Source: Triglochin maritima (lineage: Eukaryota > Streptophyta > Magnoliopsida > Alismatales > Juncaginaceae). From it: a stretch of DNA of 64,000 nucleotides. The position numbers were made by a program, and so were the translations under genes. The DNA lies in contig OY821779.1 in NCBI GenBank assembly GCA_963682175.1, positions 4,786,501 to 4,850,500 of the forward strand, in the 5' to 3' direction. Within the stretch, counting starts at the first letter, position 1; every line of letters begins with the position of its first letter. The notes under the pieces were generated by a model. It saw only the letters and a program-made list of their open reading frames with translations, was not told the origin of the DNA and ran no database searches. This document shows positions 35,531 through 46,698 of the stretch, piece after piece.

Positions 35531-36410
35531 TGTGCAGTTTCGAACGAACTTCGCTCGTTCAAATCAATCTTGTCCTTCTACCTCGATCAAGCTCGATGGT
35601 TGTTCTATTACCTCTTCGGTTACGCTGTTTGCATGAGGAAGATTGAAACAGTCACACAATTCACAACATTCGAATATTAACAAAAAACAACATAAATAAC
35701 ATAATTGCTTGTGTATTGACTACACGTTTACAAACAAATAGGGTTGTCAAAGTTGACAACTAACACAAACACATCAAAAAACAAAAACTATCGTAGAATA
35801 AAACAATAACTAAAATAACTTCACCGTCTTCCTAGTCCACCCAGAGTGTTCTTCTAAGCCATGAGGCACCTCAGGCAGTGGGGGAGGGTGTGTGATCAGG
35901 GATGGGTGTCTCGACGAGGCAGGTCACCCCGTAGTTGGGGCATGTGTGCTCTAGGAAGGGGGATGTTGGGGTTGTTGTCGTCGGGGTGGAAACTACGTAA
36001 ACCAGATAATGGAATATCAATGTACATTAACTTATAACCACAGGTAACTGAAAAATAAAGAAAGAGATGATCCTACCACTGTCGATGAGGAGGTCTACCA
36101 CCGTGTCTTGTGTAAGATCGTGAGGGTCTCTAATTCTAATCACTTTTGAGCTAATTACCTACTTGTTTAATCGATCAAAGATATGCAGCGGAATTTAAAA
36201 CTAAACAAGCAAGTAAATGAATGAAAAATGCAAACCACAATGGAGACGGGGGATTTTACAGAGGTTCGACACCCCACCCAGGTCCTAGTCCTCTCTTGCA
36301 AGCTCCGCCCACGACTTCACTAACCACTCCCCGTTCTGGGCCGGTAGAGAACGTCTCTACAATCTTCAAGCTCGCGAACAACCCTCGTCGAGCTTGGCTC
36401 CTCCTCTTAC

Positions 36411-38512
36411 TGTAAGGACGTGAGAGAGAGAGGGGAGGTATGGGTTGTGTATGGTTGGAGGTATGGGAGAGGAGTGAGGTGGTATGGTGGAGAGTATGGT
36501 GGAAGTATGGGTTAGGTATTAGGTTTTGTTTTTAAAAACCAAAAACTCACCCATTTGCATCTCTTGTTGCCATTCGTGTTTTCCACCCAAACCTCACCCT
36601 TCTCCTTGCTTTTCCGGCGACCAGTGGAGGAAGAAGGCGGCGTGGAGGCTCCGGCGTGAGGAGGTCGCGCGTGTGGAGGCGACGGGCGTGAGCGTTGCTC
36701 CGGCGGATTCGTCTCTCTCTCGAGGTATGCCAAGCATTAGTGTGTTTTGTGGTTCTCCATGTTGGGGGAGGTTTGGGTCGGTCGCGGGAGGTCGGAGACC
36801 TCGCCGGCGACAAGAAAACGGCGTAAAATCCTTGGCTGGTGCAAGGTTGCTGTCGACCAACGGTCGACCGGTGCCTTCGGGCGGTCGACCGGTGATAGTG
36901 TAAATTGATGTTTTTGCCCAGAACCGGTCGGACGATGCCTTGGGGCGGTCGACCGGTTATGCCAAATTTTGTGGGTTCGTGTTTGATGTTGCCTGTTTCC
37001 GGTCGACCGAGCCTTGTGGTTCGACCGGAACTTAAGTTGTTGTTGTTTACTGCTTGTTGGTTCGACCGATTAGTATATGCGTTCGACCGATTATATGACT
37101 TAGAATTACTAGGCTGACCCTGTAATGTTCGGTCGACCGGGACCCTTGAGTCGGTCGACCGATAGTTGAATTGATTTTGACTTAGTCAGACCTAGGATTT
37201 TGACCTGTCCGGTCGACCGGTTCTTCCCGCTGGTTCGACCGATTGGAGACAGAGTGTTGGGCACTTTGTTCGACCGTTTGGAGGAAATCCGTTCGACCGT
37301 TACTGTTGGTTTCGGTCGACCGGTTTGCCTGATTCGGTCGACCGATGGGGCACAGTACTGGTTTTCTTGTCCTAGTGAGATGTCAACTCTGTCCACGGAA
37401 ACCCGTGTCCTCGCTTAGCGCGTGAGCCGGGAGGTGACGGTGGGTGCGTTCTGCGTGCCTGCCCAGGGACCGCCGTGTGGAAGAGGGTGGGCATCTGGGA
37501 CGTGTCGTCTCCACAGATGGAGGGCGACGTAGCCTTGATGTTCTGACTCACAGTAGAGTAGCAGGCCTGAGGGATTGAGGATCCCGGTGCACGAGGTGCA
37601 CGGCTCGTTGGAGCATGTTGACCCTGCGGGCTGTTTGAGCTCGGATCGCTCGTGTAGACGAGGCGATGATCGTTCCACCCGATGCTGTTCCGGGTGATGA
37701 TTGTTCTGCCGATGCTGTTCCGGCGGAAGAGCCGTCCGACGACGTTTCCGGGCGATGGTGTCCCACCGATGCTGTTCCGGTGAGGGTATGGACTGCCGAC
37801 GATCTTTTCCGGCAGGGTAGTCTGGACGGGCTCCTCCAGATGAGTGGACCGACCTGGGCGACGGCCCCGTTGGTGAGGTGTTGACCTCGAGATTTCAGCT
37901 GATTTCTACTTCGCGCAGGCGTGCAGACGCTCCTCACCGATCCCTTGACTAGAGTAGTCGCGTGTGGGGTTCGTTGCGTACCTTCTGCTAGACCGTATGT
38001 GCCTACGGTAGGTCTCAGAGTGGGACCCCTTACAGTTTGCGGACAGAGGTCCTGTGTTTCCCCGTGGTGGGATTGTTTACCCCGTAGTGGGTCTGTTTAC
38101 CCGTTGAGGGATTGTTTATGTATCGCATTGATGCCATGCCATGATGACTAGTATGATAGGTTTCATTGATAGTCTTGCATGCATTTAGGGCTTGGTATAC
38201 GGGGTTTCCTTTCAGGAAACTCAGGCATTGTTGTTGCACTTTTTATTTCAGGACCACAGTAGGTCCGGGTGGGTGGTGACCGAGGACGGAGCGCTTTGGA
38301 GTCGGATCCTCTTCGGCATTTGCGAGATCGTACGACTACTTGTATTTTCATTTCTTTCATCTGGATTGTAGTTGTATACCTTTTGTAAACTCCATGTATT
38401 TTGGGTGCACCCGGATTTATATATTTATATATTAGTGACGTTCCCGCCTTGAGTTGTCAGTTTTATTCGTTATTTCGAAATTTTAAATCTTCCGCTGTTT
38501 CGGGACGTTACA
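36411..38512 (+). mobile_element. Solo LTR nested in a solo LTR (TSD CTTAC)
   Basis: A 2102-bp sequence from TGTAAGGACGTGAG to GGGACGTTACA, with perfect TSD CTTAC at 36406-36410 and 38513-38517. It is a Tekay-like LTR, sharing the GGGACGTTACA end, the donor GAG/GTATGCCAAG (36724/36725), the acceptor TTTATTTCAG (38242-38251) and the following GGTGACCGAGGACGG block. It is the youngest layer at this spot. Confidence 0.94.
36862..37344. repeat. CGGTCGACCG palindrome array in nested LTR
   Basis: About nine exact decamers (near 36862, 36880, 36944, 37000, 37130, 37151, 37209, 37312, 37335) with GTTCGACCG half variants between them. Confidence 0.9.
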
Positions 38513-38867
38513 CTTACAATCCGAAAGGGATCACTTCGGGCTCTCACCGAAGTCTATACTCTTGTCTTGGGCTTTCACCAAGACCCTTGCTTCTTTGGAA
38601 ATCAATGAGTGGAACAACACTCTCTAATCTTGAGCACACTTGAGTGAGAATAGGATTTATGACTAAAGTGTGGAAGGTTTGAAGCTTGGAGTGTTTGGAG
38701 CTTTCTCTCTAATGTAAATGACAAATAGTAGTGGGAGAGTTGTGTTAAAATGTGTTTTACAACTCAATTTATAAGCTCCTAAAGAGTTATAGCCGTTGGG
38801 GATGAAATGGGTAAATATTGTGTAAGATACACAAAACAACAACTGACAGGACCCAATTCTGATAAAG

Positions 38868-39090
38868 TTCGGTCGACCGAATCGGGCAAAACGGTCGACC
38901 GTTTGACAATTTTGACTAAGGTTCGGTCGACCGGTTAAGGAACGGTTGACCGCCAAAGGCTATGACTTAGGTACACTTAAGTGACCGGTCGAACACCGAG
39001 ATAGGTTCGGTCGACCAAAAACCGACATGCACTTTGGGTTTGTCGAGATGTCATAGTTTGGTCGACCGAACAAGGTCCTCGGTCGACCGA
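38868..39090. repeat. CGGTCGACCG palindrome array, U3 side
   Basis: Four exact decamers and several variants over about 220 bp, upstream of the TATA box on the minus strand of the interrupted solo LTR. Confidence 0.82.
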
Positions 39091-39889
39091 TTAAAGTCCA
39101 ATTTATATGAAATTTTGTGTATGACTTCTATAGGGAACCTAGTGTGTGTTTGAGTTGATTTTAGCTCAAGTATACTCAATTACACATAGTTTCTAAGACT
39201 CAAAATAAATCAAGATTACATGTCTTCAAATAAGCTTTATTACATGTCTTGACTTGTTTTCCTTTCTTCCTTGAGTCTTGATCACCTGTAGAGGTTAGCA
39301 CATAGCAATATATATGCAATGCAATATGTGTGCTACTCTACATGATTACAATTAAGATTAGGTTAATTAAATCATCAAAACATAGATTAAGGCCAAAAAT
39401 CCAACATCTTGTACGACGGCCAAACGACGCTCCACGTCAGCGATCATGTGGCGGAACTGGCGGAGTTCCGCTATGGTCAGCTTGACCTCCTCTAGTGGTT
39501 CCAGGGGCGGTCGTACCGGAGACATGACGTCATGCATGTAGAAAGTGCATCTCTGGCATCTCAGGGCCTCTTAACGCCAGGTCACTTGCACCGGCCCGGT
39601 TGAGGACCCGACACATACCCGTCGTGCGATTTAACCGCACAAACAGAGGATGTCTTCGATGGGTGATACCTTGGCTATGTCTTTGTTGCACATCGTTCTG
39701 GGACTGGAATCTGGTGAGGGAAGAAGGTGTTGACAAGAGAAATGTAATGGTGTGATGCTGGAAGAAAGGAATTAATGTCGTTTTATACTATCCGGATGAC
39801 AGACGCGACGTCTAGTGAGAATGTAACCGACCATCGAATACGCCCTTGATTATCTTGCATTTCAGTCGCGATCATATGGTCGAGATAAT

Positions 39890-40486
39890 GTCGAGCTCAT
39901 CGATCCAAACATAGAGAACTCTCTTTCTTCATCATATCGTGCGCATGTCGACCTCCCACTGGTATGGTTTTTCACATTTTTCTCATAATTAACGAGACAT
40001 TTTTTTACAGAAGGAAACCCGGCCGTGGAAAACACCCTAAAAACGTGTCATTGACAGTCGCGTAACCTATCGAGCTTAGATCGAGTACGTATCAAACTCA
40101 TTGATCCTAACATAGCGTCACTTCGAACCACACATTGATACAATTTTCACATTTTATTTTTAATTGCTGAGTTGGCGTTTGGTGATAAGGTAAGTGAAAC
40201 GACAAAAACATCATCAATAATTGTGTTGTTGTTGGTCAAGTAAACTATTGAGCCACTATCGAGTGCATATCTAGCTCATTGATCCAAACAAAGACGACTC
40301 TCTTGTTTCATCATATCGAGGTCACATTGTATCGCCATTGTGCAATTTTCACGTTTTGCTCTTAATTACTGACGTGACGTCTGGAGGGAAGGAAACCAAA
40401 CCGTCGAAAGCATTCTTAGTAATCGTGTTGTTGTGGGTCGACTAAATTATCGAGTCACTATCGAGTGCATATCGAACTCATCGAAT
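39890..40486. repeat. Subterminal repeats of the large MULE-like element
   Basis: Three diverged units of about 170-190 bp, each with GAGCTCAT-GATCC, TTCATCATATCG-like, TTTCACATTTT and CTATCGAGTGCATAT blocks. They adjoin the right terminal repeat. Confidence 0.7.
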
Positions 40487-40610
40487 AGAGGGCAGAAGTA
40501 TTTTGGGAAGAAATGGAAAGATAAAAATATTTTTCAGATAATGTCAAAGTGAGAGTTTTTTTCAAAGGTTGGGTCACTTAAGGTATATAAAGTCAAAATT
40601 TTCTTTTGAA

Positions 40611-41094
40611 ACGCCTCAAATCTTCTTCTTTCTCTAATATGTGAAAAAATAAGATATCACATTTTTTGCCATTAATCTCGTCCTTTTATTATGGAAAAAA
40701 TCTAACCACAAGTTATAATCTTGAAATCTTACGATTCCATAGGCCTTTTTCATGCACTAAAAATTTCTGAACCAAATGCTGTGAAGAAGCTATTGAATCT
40801 CAAGTGTCATGTGTTGCTGGATAATTCAATTATCATGCAATCAGTTTTTAAAGAGGAAGTATATTATAGTATTATACAATAATTAAGTACGTGCTGGTGT
40901 CTGTGAAGGCAATGAACTAAAAACAAATGCTCCCCTTACATGAACCAATAATAGATGTATAATGCATGCCGTGTTTCTTGGTCTAACAATAGGGACCACT
41001 ATCTGCACATGTATTTCGATGCATATAATAAAATAGAAAATAATCGAGCTTTAACTTAAACAAGCCTTCCAATAGCTGACCACAAGAATTTAAC
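40611..41094. other. AT-rich spacer, nothing recognised
   Basis: No gene, repeat end or RNA feature was seen in this stretch. Confidence 0.5.
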
Positions 41095-41102
41095 TATCGA
41101 AC

Positions 41103-41359
41103 TAAGGGTGAGTATCCGGACCGGACCGGATTTTTTCCGGGATCCGGACCAAAAACCGGACCTGACCGGACCGGATACTCGAGAACCGAAAACCGGACCG
41201 GACCGAATCGGTCCGGTCCGGTCAAAAACCGGTTTTTTTAATTAAAAAAACAAAAAATCGGACCAGTCCGAACCGGACCGAACCCGAAAAATTGAAAACC
41301 TCCTGACCGAAACCCGGACCGGTTCCAACCGGTCCGGAACCGGTCCATGCACACCTCTA
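41103..41359. mobile_element. hAT-type MITE, CCGGA-rich (TSD TATCGAAC)
   Basis: A 257-bp element with ends TAAGGGTGAGTATCCGGACC and, reversed, TAGAGGTGTGCATGGACCGG. A perfect 8-bp TSD TATCGAAC lies at 41095-41102 and 41360-41367. An 8-bp TSD with a TARGGGTG-like end is typical of hAT elements. The body is almost wholly GGACCGG or CCGGTCC words and can fold back on itself. No coding capacity. Confidence 0.88.
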
Positions 41360-41367
41360 TATCGAAC

Positions 41368-44300
41368 GGATCTATGATTGGTCAATATTATTGTTCTTGC
41401 CATTATCTTTTGGAAAAAAAAATCGAATTAAAATTATTTAAAAAAAATCAAATTAAAACTCTCTTAAAAATAATTTTCAAATTAGATATGTTGTCACCAC
41501 GTCGCAACACGTGGTTGTCGCGTTCATGTATATAAAACTCGGTAACTTAGGCGCCGAGTTCAGTATACTTGAACTCGACAACAGCAACATTGAGTTGTTT
41601 TACAAAAGTTGGCAATCACATTGTCAAGTTCTATAAAGACTCTGAACTAGCATCATACCTTATTGGTGTGCGGAACATTGTCTAATTGTTCGAACTCAGT
41701 AATGTTGATGTTGAGCTTGGGTATGAAGAAGACGTCGAGTTCATCAATTTTTTTTACAGAACTAGATACTTTAAGTTCTGTATACACTAAAACATAAAAC
41801 ACACCGCTTCCACTATCGCGACGTGGTGGTAACAGGTCTAGTTTACATGAAATTTATTTTTGAGAGATGTTTAATTTGAAAAAATATATTAAATTAATTC
41901 GAAATATTTTCCTTATCTTTTTCTATATCATTAGAATCTTTCAAAGAAGTATATAGGACGCAGCTAGGATATGGTTCAAGATTAATTAATTAAATGAAAC
42001 TAAATGCAACCAAATTTTTTCACAACCACCATGATCGATGTCAAACCAACACACCATTACTTTACCACTTCTACCAACCTTCCTCCAACCTCCACGATTG
42101 CTTCAACTAAGTCCAATTAAAAAGATGGACATGTACCAAATCCGATTGCAACTCAAATCCCTTGTATAAGATTGTTCACGTGAGGTCATAGTTTATGTCC
42201 CGAGTGTAGCTCAACCGGTGAATAGAACAGTTACGGACCCATGAGAATGAGATCAAAGGTTCGAGTTGTCCCAACAGTGATTTAAAATAAATAAAAAAAC
42301 TCTGTTCACACATCATCACTAATGTTTCAAATAATTGTAAGTTGTAACATAATTACAAGTACCGTAACTCTATATAACCTTAAAAATGAAAGAATACTTA
42401 CTCGACCGCGTTCCCTTCAATAATAAGGTATTTATGACACTTATATAACACTTACTCTCAACGATATTTATGAAAATACCAGGACTAAGCCTTACCTTCT
42501 ATAATAAGGTAGGTCAGTGCATTGCATCTGTTTCATAGAAACAAATTCCTTGTCAATAGTTGTATGCATGTATGCATTGCACCTGTGAATATATTCGAGA
42601 CGGAAATTCACTCTGTGTGTGCATTGCATCTGAAATATTAAACGAGAAGAGCCTTTTCGTTTCTTTGGTTTGAATTATAATTGCAGCACGTCACCTCCTG
42701 AACAAATCCCTGCTCAGATCCCGTCCATATTCACAGCTGAAACTTTTGACTGGAAGACAGCAGATGATTGAAGTTAACGCCAAACAACAAAAGATTTACT
42801 CATGTATGAATGCTAACAGTTGCACTGTTGCAGTAGCTAAGGCTAGTTGCTAGGGTGGACATAATTTTTTTATATTATTTTATAACAAACATGACAATGG
42901 GTAGGTGGGATTTGGGGTGTAAAAATCTGTGGGCCAGCTGAGCTCCTTCATTTTATTTTATAGGGTTTTTTTTTGAAATTGATTTTTATAGGGTAAATTG
43001 TAGTTTGTGTGTGTAAATTATGTCCTAATTCGCTTCACTTACTTCCCTAAAGTGAAAAACCTTGCATTTTTGCCTTTTGAACTATGCTTTCATTTTATTT
43101 CTCTCCCCCAAGTATTAGTACATCTTACACTATATATCCTCCCTTGAACTTTGTTCCTATTCATAATCCAGCATTCGTTTAGCCTTAGGTTTTATGAAGT
43201 TAATTTTAAAAGATATACATATTATTCATGATCTTTTCTCAGTATACTGGTATATTAAAAAAAGGTGTCGCCAAATTTTTCTCCTTCAAATTCCACCAAA
43301 ATGAGGGTATGGTCCAGTAGGGCGCCAAACAATATGGCGTTGAGGTTTAGGAGACACCACAAAAATGAGGACATGATTCAAGTGAGTTAATTGTAAGGTC
43401 TTAAACTTAAAGATAAGTTACATGTGAAATGAGAGCATAGTTAAAGGGGGTAGATGTAAGGCTTTAGGTAATTTACAACGAGGACATGATTTATGGAGAC
43501 AAATTGTAATTCATTTGATCTTATACTACAATTAATGGTCTTATTATTCTTTGAAGTGGTGAGGAACTCGGACTAATTTCAATCTCCTGTACTTATAACA
43601 ATAATAATTAGGCAGGTAATGAGATCTCATTCAAGTAATTGAAGTATCTATTTACTCTTTCTTATAGAAAAAAAATGTCTATACATATTCCAACCACCTC
43701 TAACCTGAATTTATAGTCTCCTACAAGAAGTAAAAAAAATTCTTAAAGAATGACTTGTTCTTTGCTGGTGTGAAATTTTCTTTAGGAAACAACAAACAAA
43801 AATATAGTTAACATAGAAAAAAGAGTCTAAGCACTGAACGCCTACAAATATGGATAAAGTTATCTAGCTTAAAAAAAATCTTTAACCCTTGGGAGTAGTA
43901 CCATATCTCATTCATAATCACACTAAATTATTAAACCATCCCCTGAAATCCACCGTCCCATGTTATGTTACCAAACACCCTCAACCTCATAATTGAATTC
44001 CAAAAGTCCCCTGCACCCGCTGATTGTACAACAAACTCATAATTCATCGCACCAAATCAAACACAATCAAACTCCCATGATGCCCAAAAGAAAGTAGAAT
44101 TACCCTGAAACCATGCCAAGCCAGTCGAAGCCGCCAACAACGACACGACGAGCCTGTACTGGAGTGGACCCCACAGCAAGACTACCAACTCGTTCCATCT
44201 CGACAGGTGGACACACCGGCTTGGACGTAAAAAGCAAAATCCAACGTGTGCGCACATGCCCCATGCCTGGCAACATTTGAGTGGCTTGAACCGCTTGTGT

Positions 44301-44811
44301 GGGGCCCGCGTCGATGGAGATGGACGGTTGCAATCACGAGATGAGGTGAAGAGGCGGGACACCGTACAGCATTGGGGAGGTCACTTTAACTGCTTGTGAT
44401 TATCCTGGTACCTTCCCACATGTACCCCTACCAAAGGATGGGTAGGACTTTATTGCTTTGCGTTTTTTTTGCTTGTAACCCTAAAATATTGAATTTAACT
44501 TTCCTTCACTATTCTAACACTATTTTTCTGTTTGCTATTACAAAATCCGATAATTTCCAGTATGTCATTGTAAAACATAATGATTTCAAATTATAATGTA
44601 TTAACTATTGACGAACACTTCGTTTATTTTACAACCTTAAGTGGACAAACATCCGTATAATTAACTTAATTCACTCCCTAATTTTTCCCTCCAAAATTTC
44701 CCACCAAGCACACCCACCTTTAAAAATAAACAACATTGGTTTCCAGCCCTACTTCTATGAGTAACAACAAATCTTTTCTCACTTCCCTTCTTCTCCACTT
44801 TACACCCTAAT
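41368..44811. other. Gene-poor region with one SINE-like copy
   Basis: Besides the SINE-like sequence at 42196, this is AT-rich DNA without credible genes. A GC-richer island at 44090-44370 carries overlapping minus-strand frames of 101 and 77 codons that match nothing known to me. Confidence 0.45.
42196..42300 (+). mobile_element. tRNA-derived SINE-like sequence
   Basis: A Pol III A box (TAGCTCAACCGG, 42207-42218) and a B box (GGTTCGAGTT, 42259-42268) have the correct order and spacing, followed by an A-rich tail (AAAATAAATAAAAAAAC). It cannot be an intact tRNA. No TSD was identified. Confidence 0.55.
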
Positions 44812-45299
44812 TGTTAGAACCTAATACTTGGTTAGTGTTTAATCAGGTTTAGGGGAGGCTAATGTGTCTTAGAGGGCTGATGTTGTGGAGGCTTGCGATT
44901 GGAGGAGGTTTAGGTGAGGGGTTTATAAGCATTCTCTTCTCTTCCTCTCTCTCTCTCATCTCACGCTCACATCTCTCTCACTCACCCGTCTCTCTCCCTC
45001 TCTACTCAGCTTGTTTTCCACAGTGATCGTCGGTGAGAGGACAGGATCGACGAGCACGAGAATCGCGGGGGCTTAGTTGAGGTTGTTGCGATCGTCAATT
45101 GAGAGAAGTTCGTCGGAGAAACGTGCTTTGGAGAGGAGTGCTCGTGGAAGCTTCACTGTTGATCTTCAAAGGCTTCTTCAAGCCTTAAAGGTATGTCAAA
45201 CTTTGCTTTTATGCTCACCTAAGATTGTGTGGGTGTTGGAGTAGTCGACGGTAGGCCGAAAGGCTCGTCAGACATTGTTGTTCAGCAGAATTCTGCTAC

Positions 45300-45660
45300 G
45301 TTCGGTCGACCGGTAGGTGATACAGTCAACCGTTGTTAGTGTAATTTGGGGAGTTTTGCCTTGCACCGGTCAAACGATGCGTTGTGCGGTCGATCGGTCA
45401 AGCGTGTTAGGCAAGCTCTGGGTGTTTTCGGTCGACTGAGTCCCCTTTGTCGTTCGACCAAATGCACTATAGTGAGTCGGTTGGAGACGAAGACCATCTA
45501 AACGGTCGACCGTCCTTTTGACCTGTTCGACCGATTGCACTGTAGTAAGTTGGTTGGGAGTGTAGACCATCTTAACGGTCGACCGCTCTTTGAATTGTTC
45601 GACTGATTACTTAAGTTGACTTAAAGTCCATTCGACCGGTGCATGTCTTGTTCGATCGGT
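45300..45660. repeat. CGGTCGACCG palindrome array, old LTR
   Basis: Three exact decamers (near 45302, 45500, 45574) among many decayed copies such as CGGTCGATCGG, GTTCGACCG and CGGTCGACTG. Confidence 0.82.
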
Positions 45661-46198
45661 AGTGGATCTTGAGAAATGTGGAGTCCCTGTTGTTTTCCGG
45701 ACATTGTCGGCCTGATAGTGATCTGTGGTGCGTGTTGTTAGCCAAGGATCATTCCGGTTGTGGTGCCAGTGTGCACATGTTGTTGGCCGAGGATGTTTCC
45801 AATTGTGGTGCTTGAGGCACGTATGGGTGTTGGGTGAGAGGACCCTTGAGACCCGTTGTGGTTCGTGTCTGCTGAGGCTGGGATAAAGATCCCTGAGTCC
45901 TCGTTTCATGACGATGTTTGTTTTACTGCATTAATATCATACCATGCTAGTAGTTGTCTAGTTCAATTACGTGATAGAGGTTTGGCATATGAGGTTTCTT
46001 ATGGGAAACTCACGCATAGTTTTATGGTTGTATTTTAGGTCGTGAACGACACTAAGAGGTGGTGACTGTGGAGGATCACATTTGGGATCTGATCATGTTT
46101 TCCTTTTTTTTAGGTTATAGGGATTACCTGTAAATTTCCTTATATCTTTTAATGTAATCAAACTTTTGAAACATTCGGTTATATATATATATATATAT

Positions 46199-46397
46199 GG
46201 TCAAGCTCTAGTGAGCCCAGGGCTCATCAAATTTAGTTTAAGCCCCTACAATCTCACCATTGGATCTTATTTACAGTTAATCTCACCATTCATTAACATA
46301 ACCGTTTTTTTAATCTACCTTACAATTTGAAATGAGTGGTGGATATTGTGGGGGCTTAATTTAGAAAAATTAAGCCCGGGGCTCACTAGAGAATTCT

Positions 46398-46400
<3 letters not shown>
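46199..46400. mobile_element. MITE embedded in a TA microsatellite
   Basis: A 202-bp element with long inverted ends (TCAAGCTCTAGTGAGCCC; reversed right end AATTCTCTAGTGAGCCCC, both continuing into TTAAGCCCC and CACC words over about 60 bp). Both sides abut (TA)n runs at 46180-46198 and 46401-46444. This recalls the rice Micron elements, which sit in TA microsatellites. The right end of a related copy appears at 60263-60301. Confidence 0.8.

Positions 46401-46444
<44 letters not shown>
46401..46444. repeat. (AT)n microsatellite
   Basis: About 22 AT dinucleotides follow the MITE. A shorter run of the same kind precedes it. Confidence 0.95.
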
Positions 46445-46448
<4 letters not shown>

Positions 46449-46557
46449 GTGCACCTGTTGTTCTTGATTTTCCGTAATATCCTCAGTATATGATTTGATT
46501 GTGTTAATAACCTTATATAAAAGTTTAAATTTTCCGTTGTTTGAGGATGTTACAACT

Positions 46558-46569
46558 TCGTATTAGAGT
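46558..46569 (+). promoter_or_regulatory. Mutated tRNA-Met primer-binding site
   Basis: TCGTATTAGAGT lies 3 nt after the LTR and differs at three positions from the intact TGGTATCAGAGC. Confidence 0.7.
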
Positions 46570-46698
46570 GGTCGGTTATGATTTACTTGTCCAAAGAAAC
46601 CACCTTAGAAGCCTTTTAGCTAGTTTTCATTGTAGAGCATGCATGCATAGTCATTTGATTATGTTCTGATGTTTCATGTGTAGTTGCCTCCGAGATGC

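Larger units (their letters stand above)
36111..39406 (-). mobile_element. Solo LTR (TSD TCTTG), interrupted by another
   Basis: Starts TGTAAGATCG, ends AAAATCCAACA, with perfect TSD TCTTG at 36106-36110 and 39407-39411. Without the nested LTR it is 1189 bp and aligns with the solo LTR at 33685-35240. A minus-strand TATA (GCTTATAAAT, about 38767-38776) sets the orientation. It inserted into the exon of the right-hand GRF-like gene. Confidence 0.92.
35871..39693 (-). pseudogene. GRF-like/coiled-coil gene split by a solo LTR
   Basis: Minus-strand gene starting at ATG 39693 (MCNKDIAKVSPIEDILCLCG). A Cys-rich segment with two TAA stops follows, ending RCQRCTFYMHD, which resembles a decayed GRF finger. 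Then comes a clean frame MSPVRPPLEPLEEVKLTIAE through RHMIADVERRLAVVQD, likely a short coiled coil. The frame is cut at 39411 by the LTR at 36111-39406 and resumes at 36105 as TVVDLLIDS. A donor GTAGGA (36076) and acceptor ACGTAG join it, across an 84-bp intron, to a Thr/Pro-rich last exon (35992-35871) ending HTPSPTA and TGA. The reconstructed order is clear but the gene is dead. Function unknown. Confidence 0.6.
31899..40610. mobile_element. Large MULE-like element with nested LTRs
   Basis: The outer ends form inverted repeats of about 115 bp. The left end from 31899 (GGAAAATTTGATTTTCTATG ... CACTTTGACATCCGCTGAATA ... TTCCCAAAATACTTCTGCC) matches the reverse of about 40487-40610. No clear TSD was found. 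After removal of the three nested solo LTRs the element is about 3.85 kb. It holds a left plus-strand GRF-finger gene, a 113-bp minisatellite, a right minus-strand GRF-like gene and subterminal repeats. TIR length and gene layout suggest a Mutator-like element. The absence of a visible transposase means it is non-autonomous or not a MULE. Confidence 0.6.
44812..46554 (+). repeat. 5' LTR of the decayed Tekay element
   Basis: Starts TGTTAGAACCTAATAC, ends GGATGTTACA, with TATA-like TTTATAAGC near 44920, a CT-rich tract (44936-45005), donor AAAG/GTATGTCAAA (45190/45191), a palindrome array, acceptor TATTTTAG (46031-46038) and a MITE inserted near its end. Confidence 0.82.

Noticed and set aside
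36526..36903. 125-codon ORF and its antisense shadows
   Set aside because: They lie within the leader part of a TSD-bounded solo LTR and are not conserved in related LTRs.
44057..44362. 101-codon minus-strand ORF in a GC-rich island
   Set aside because: Overlaps another frame, lacks an identifiable domain, and has no exon neighbours. Described only as intergenic.
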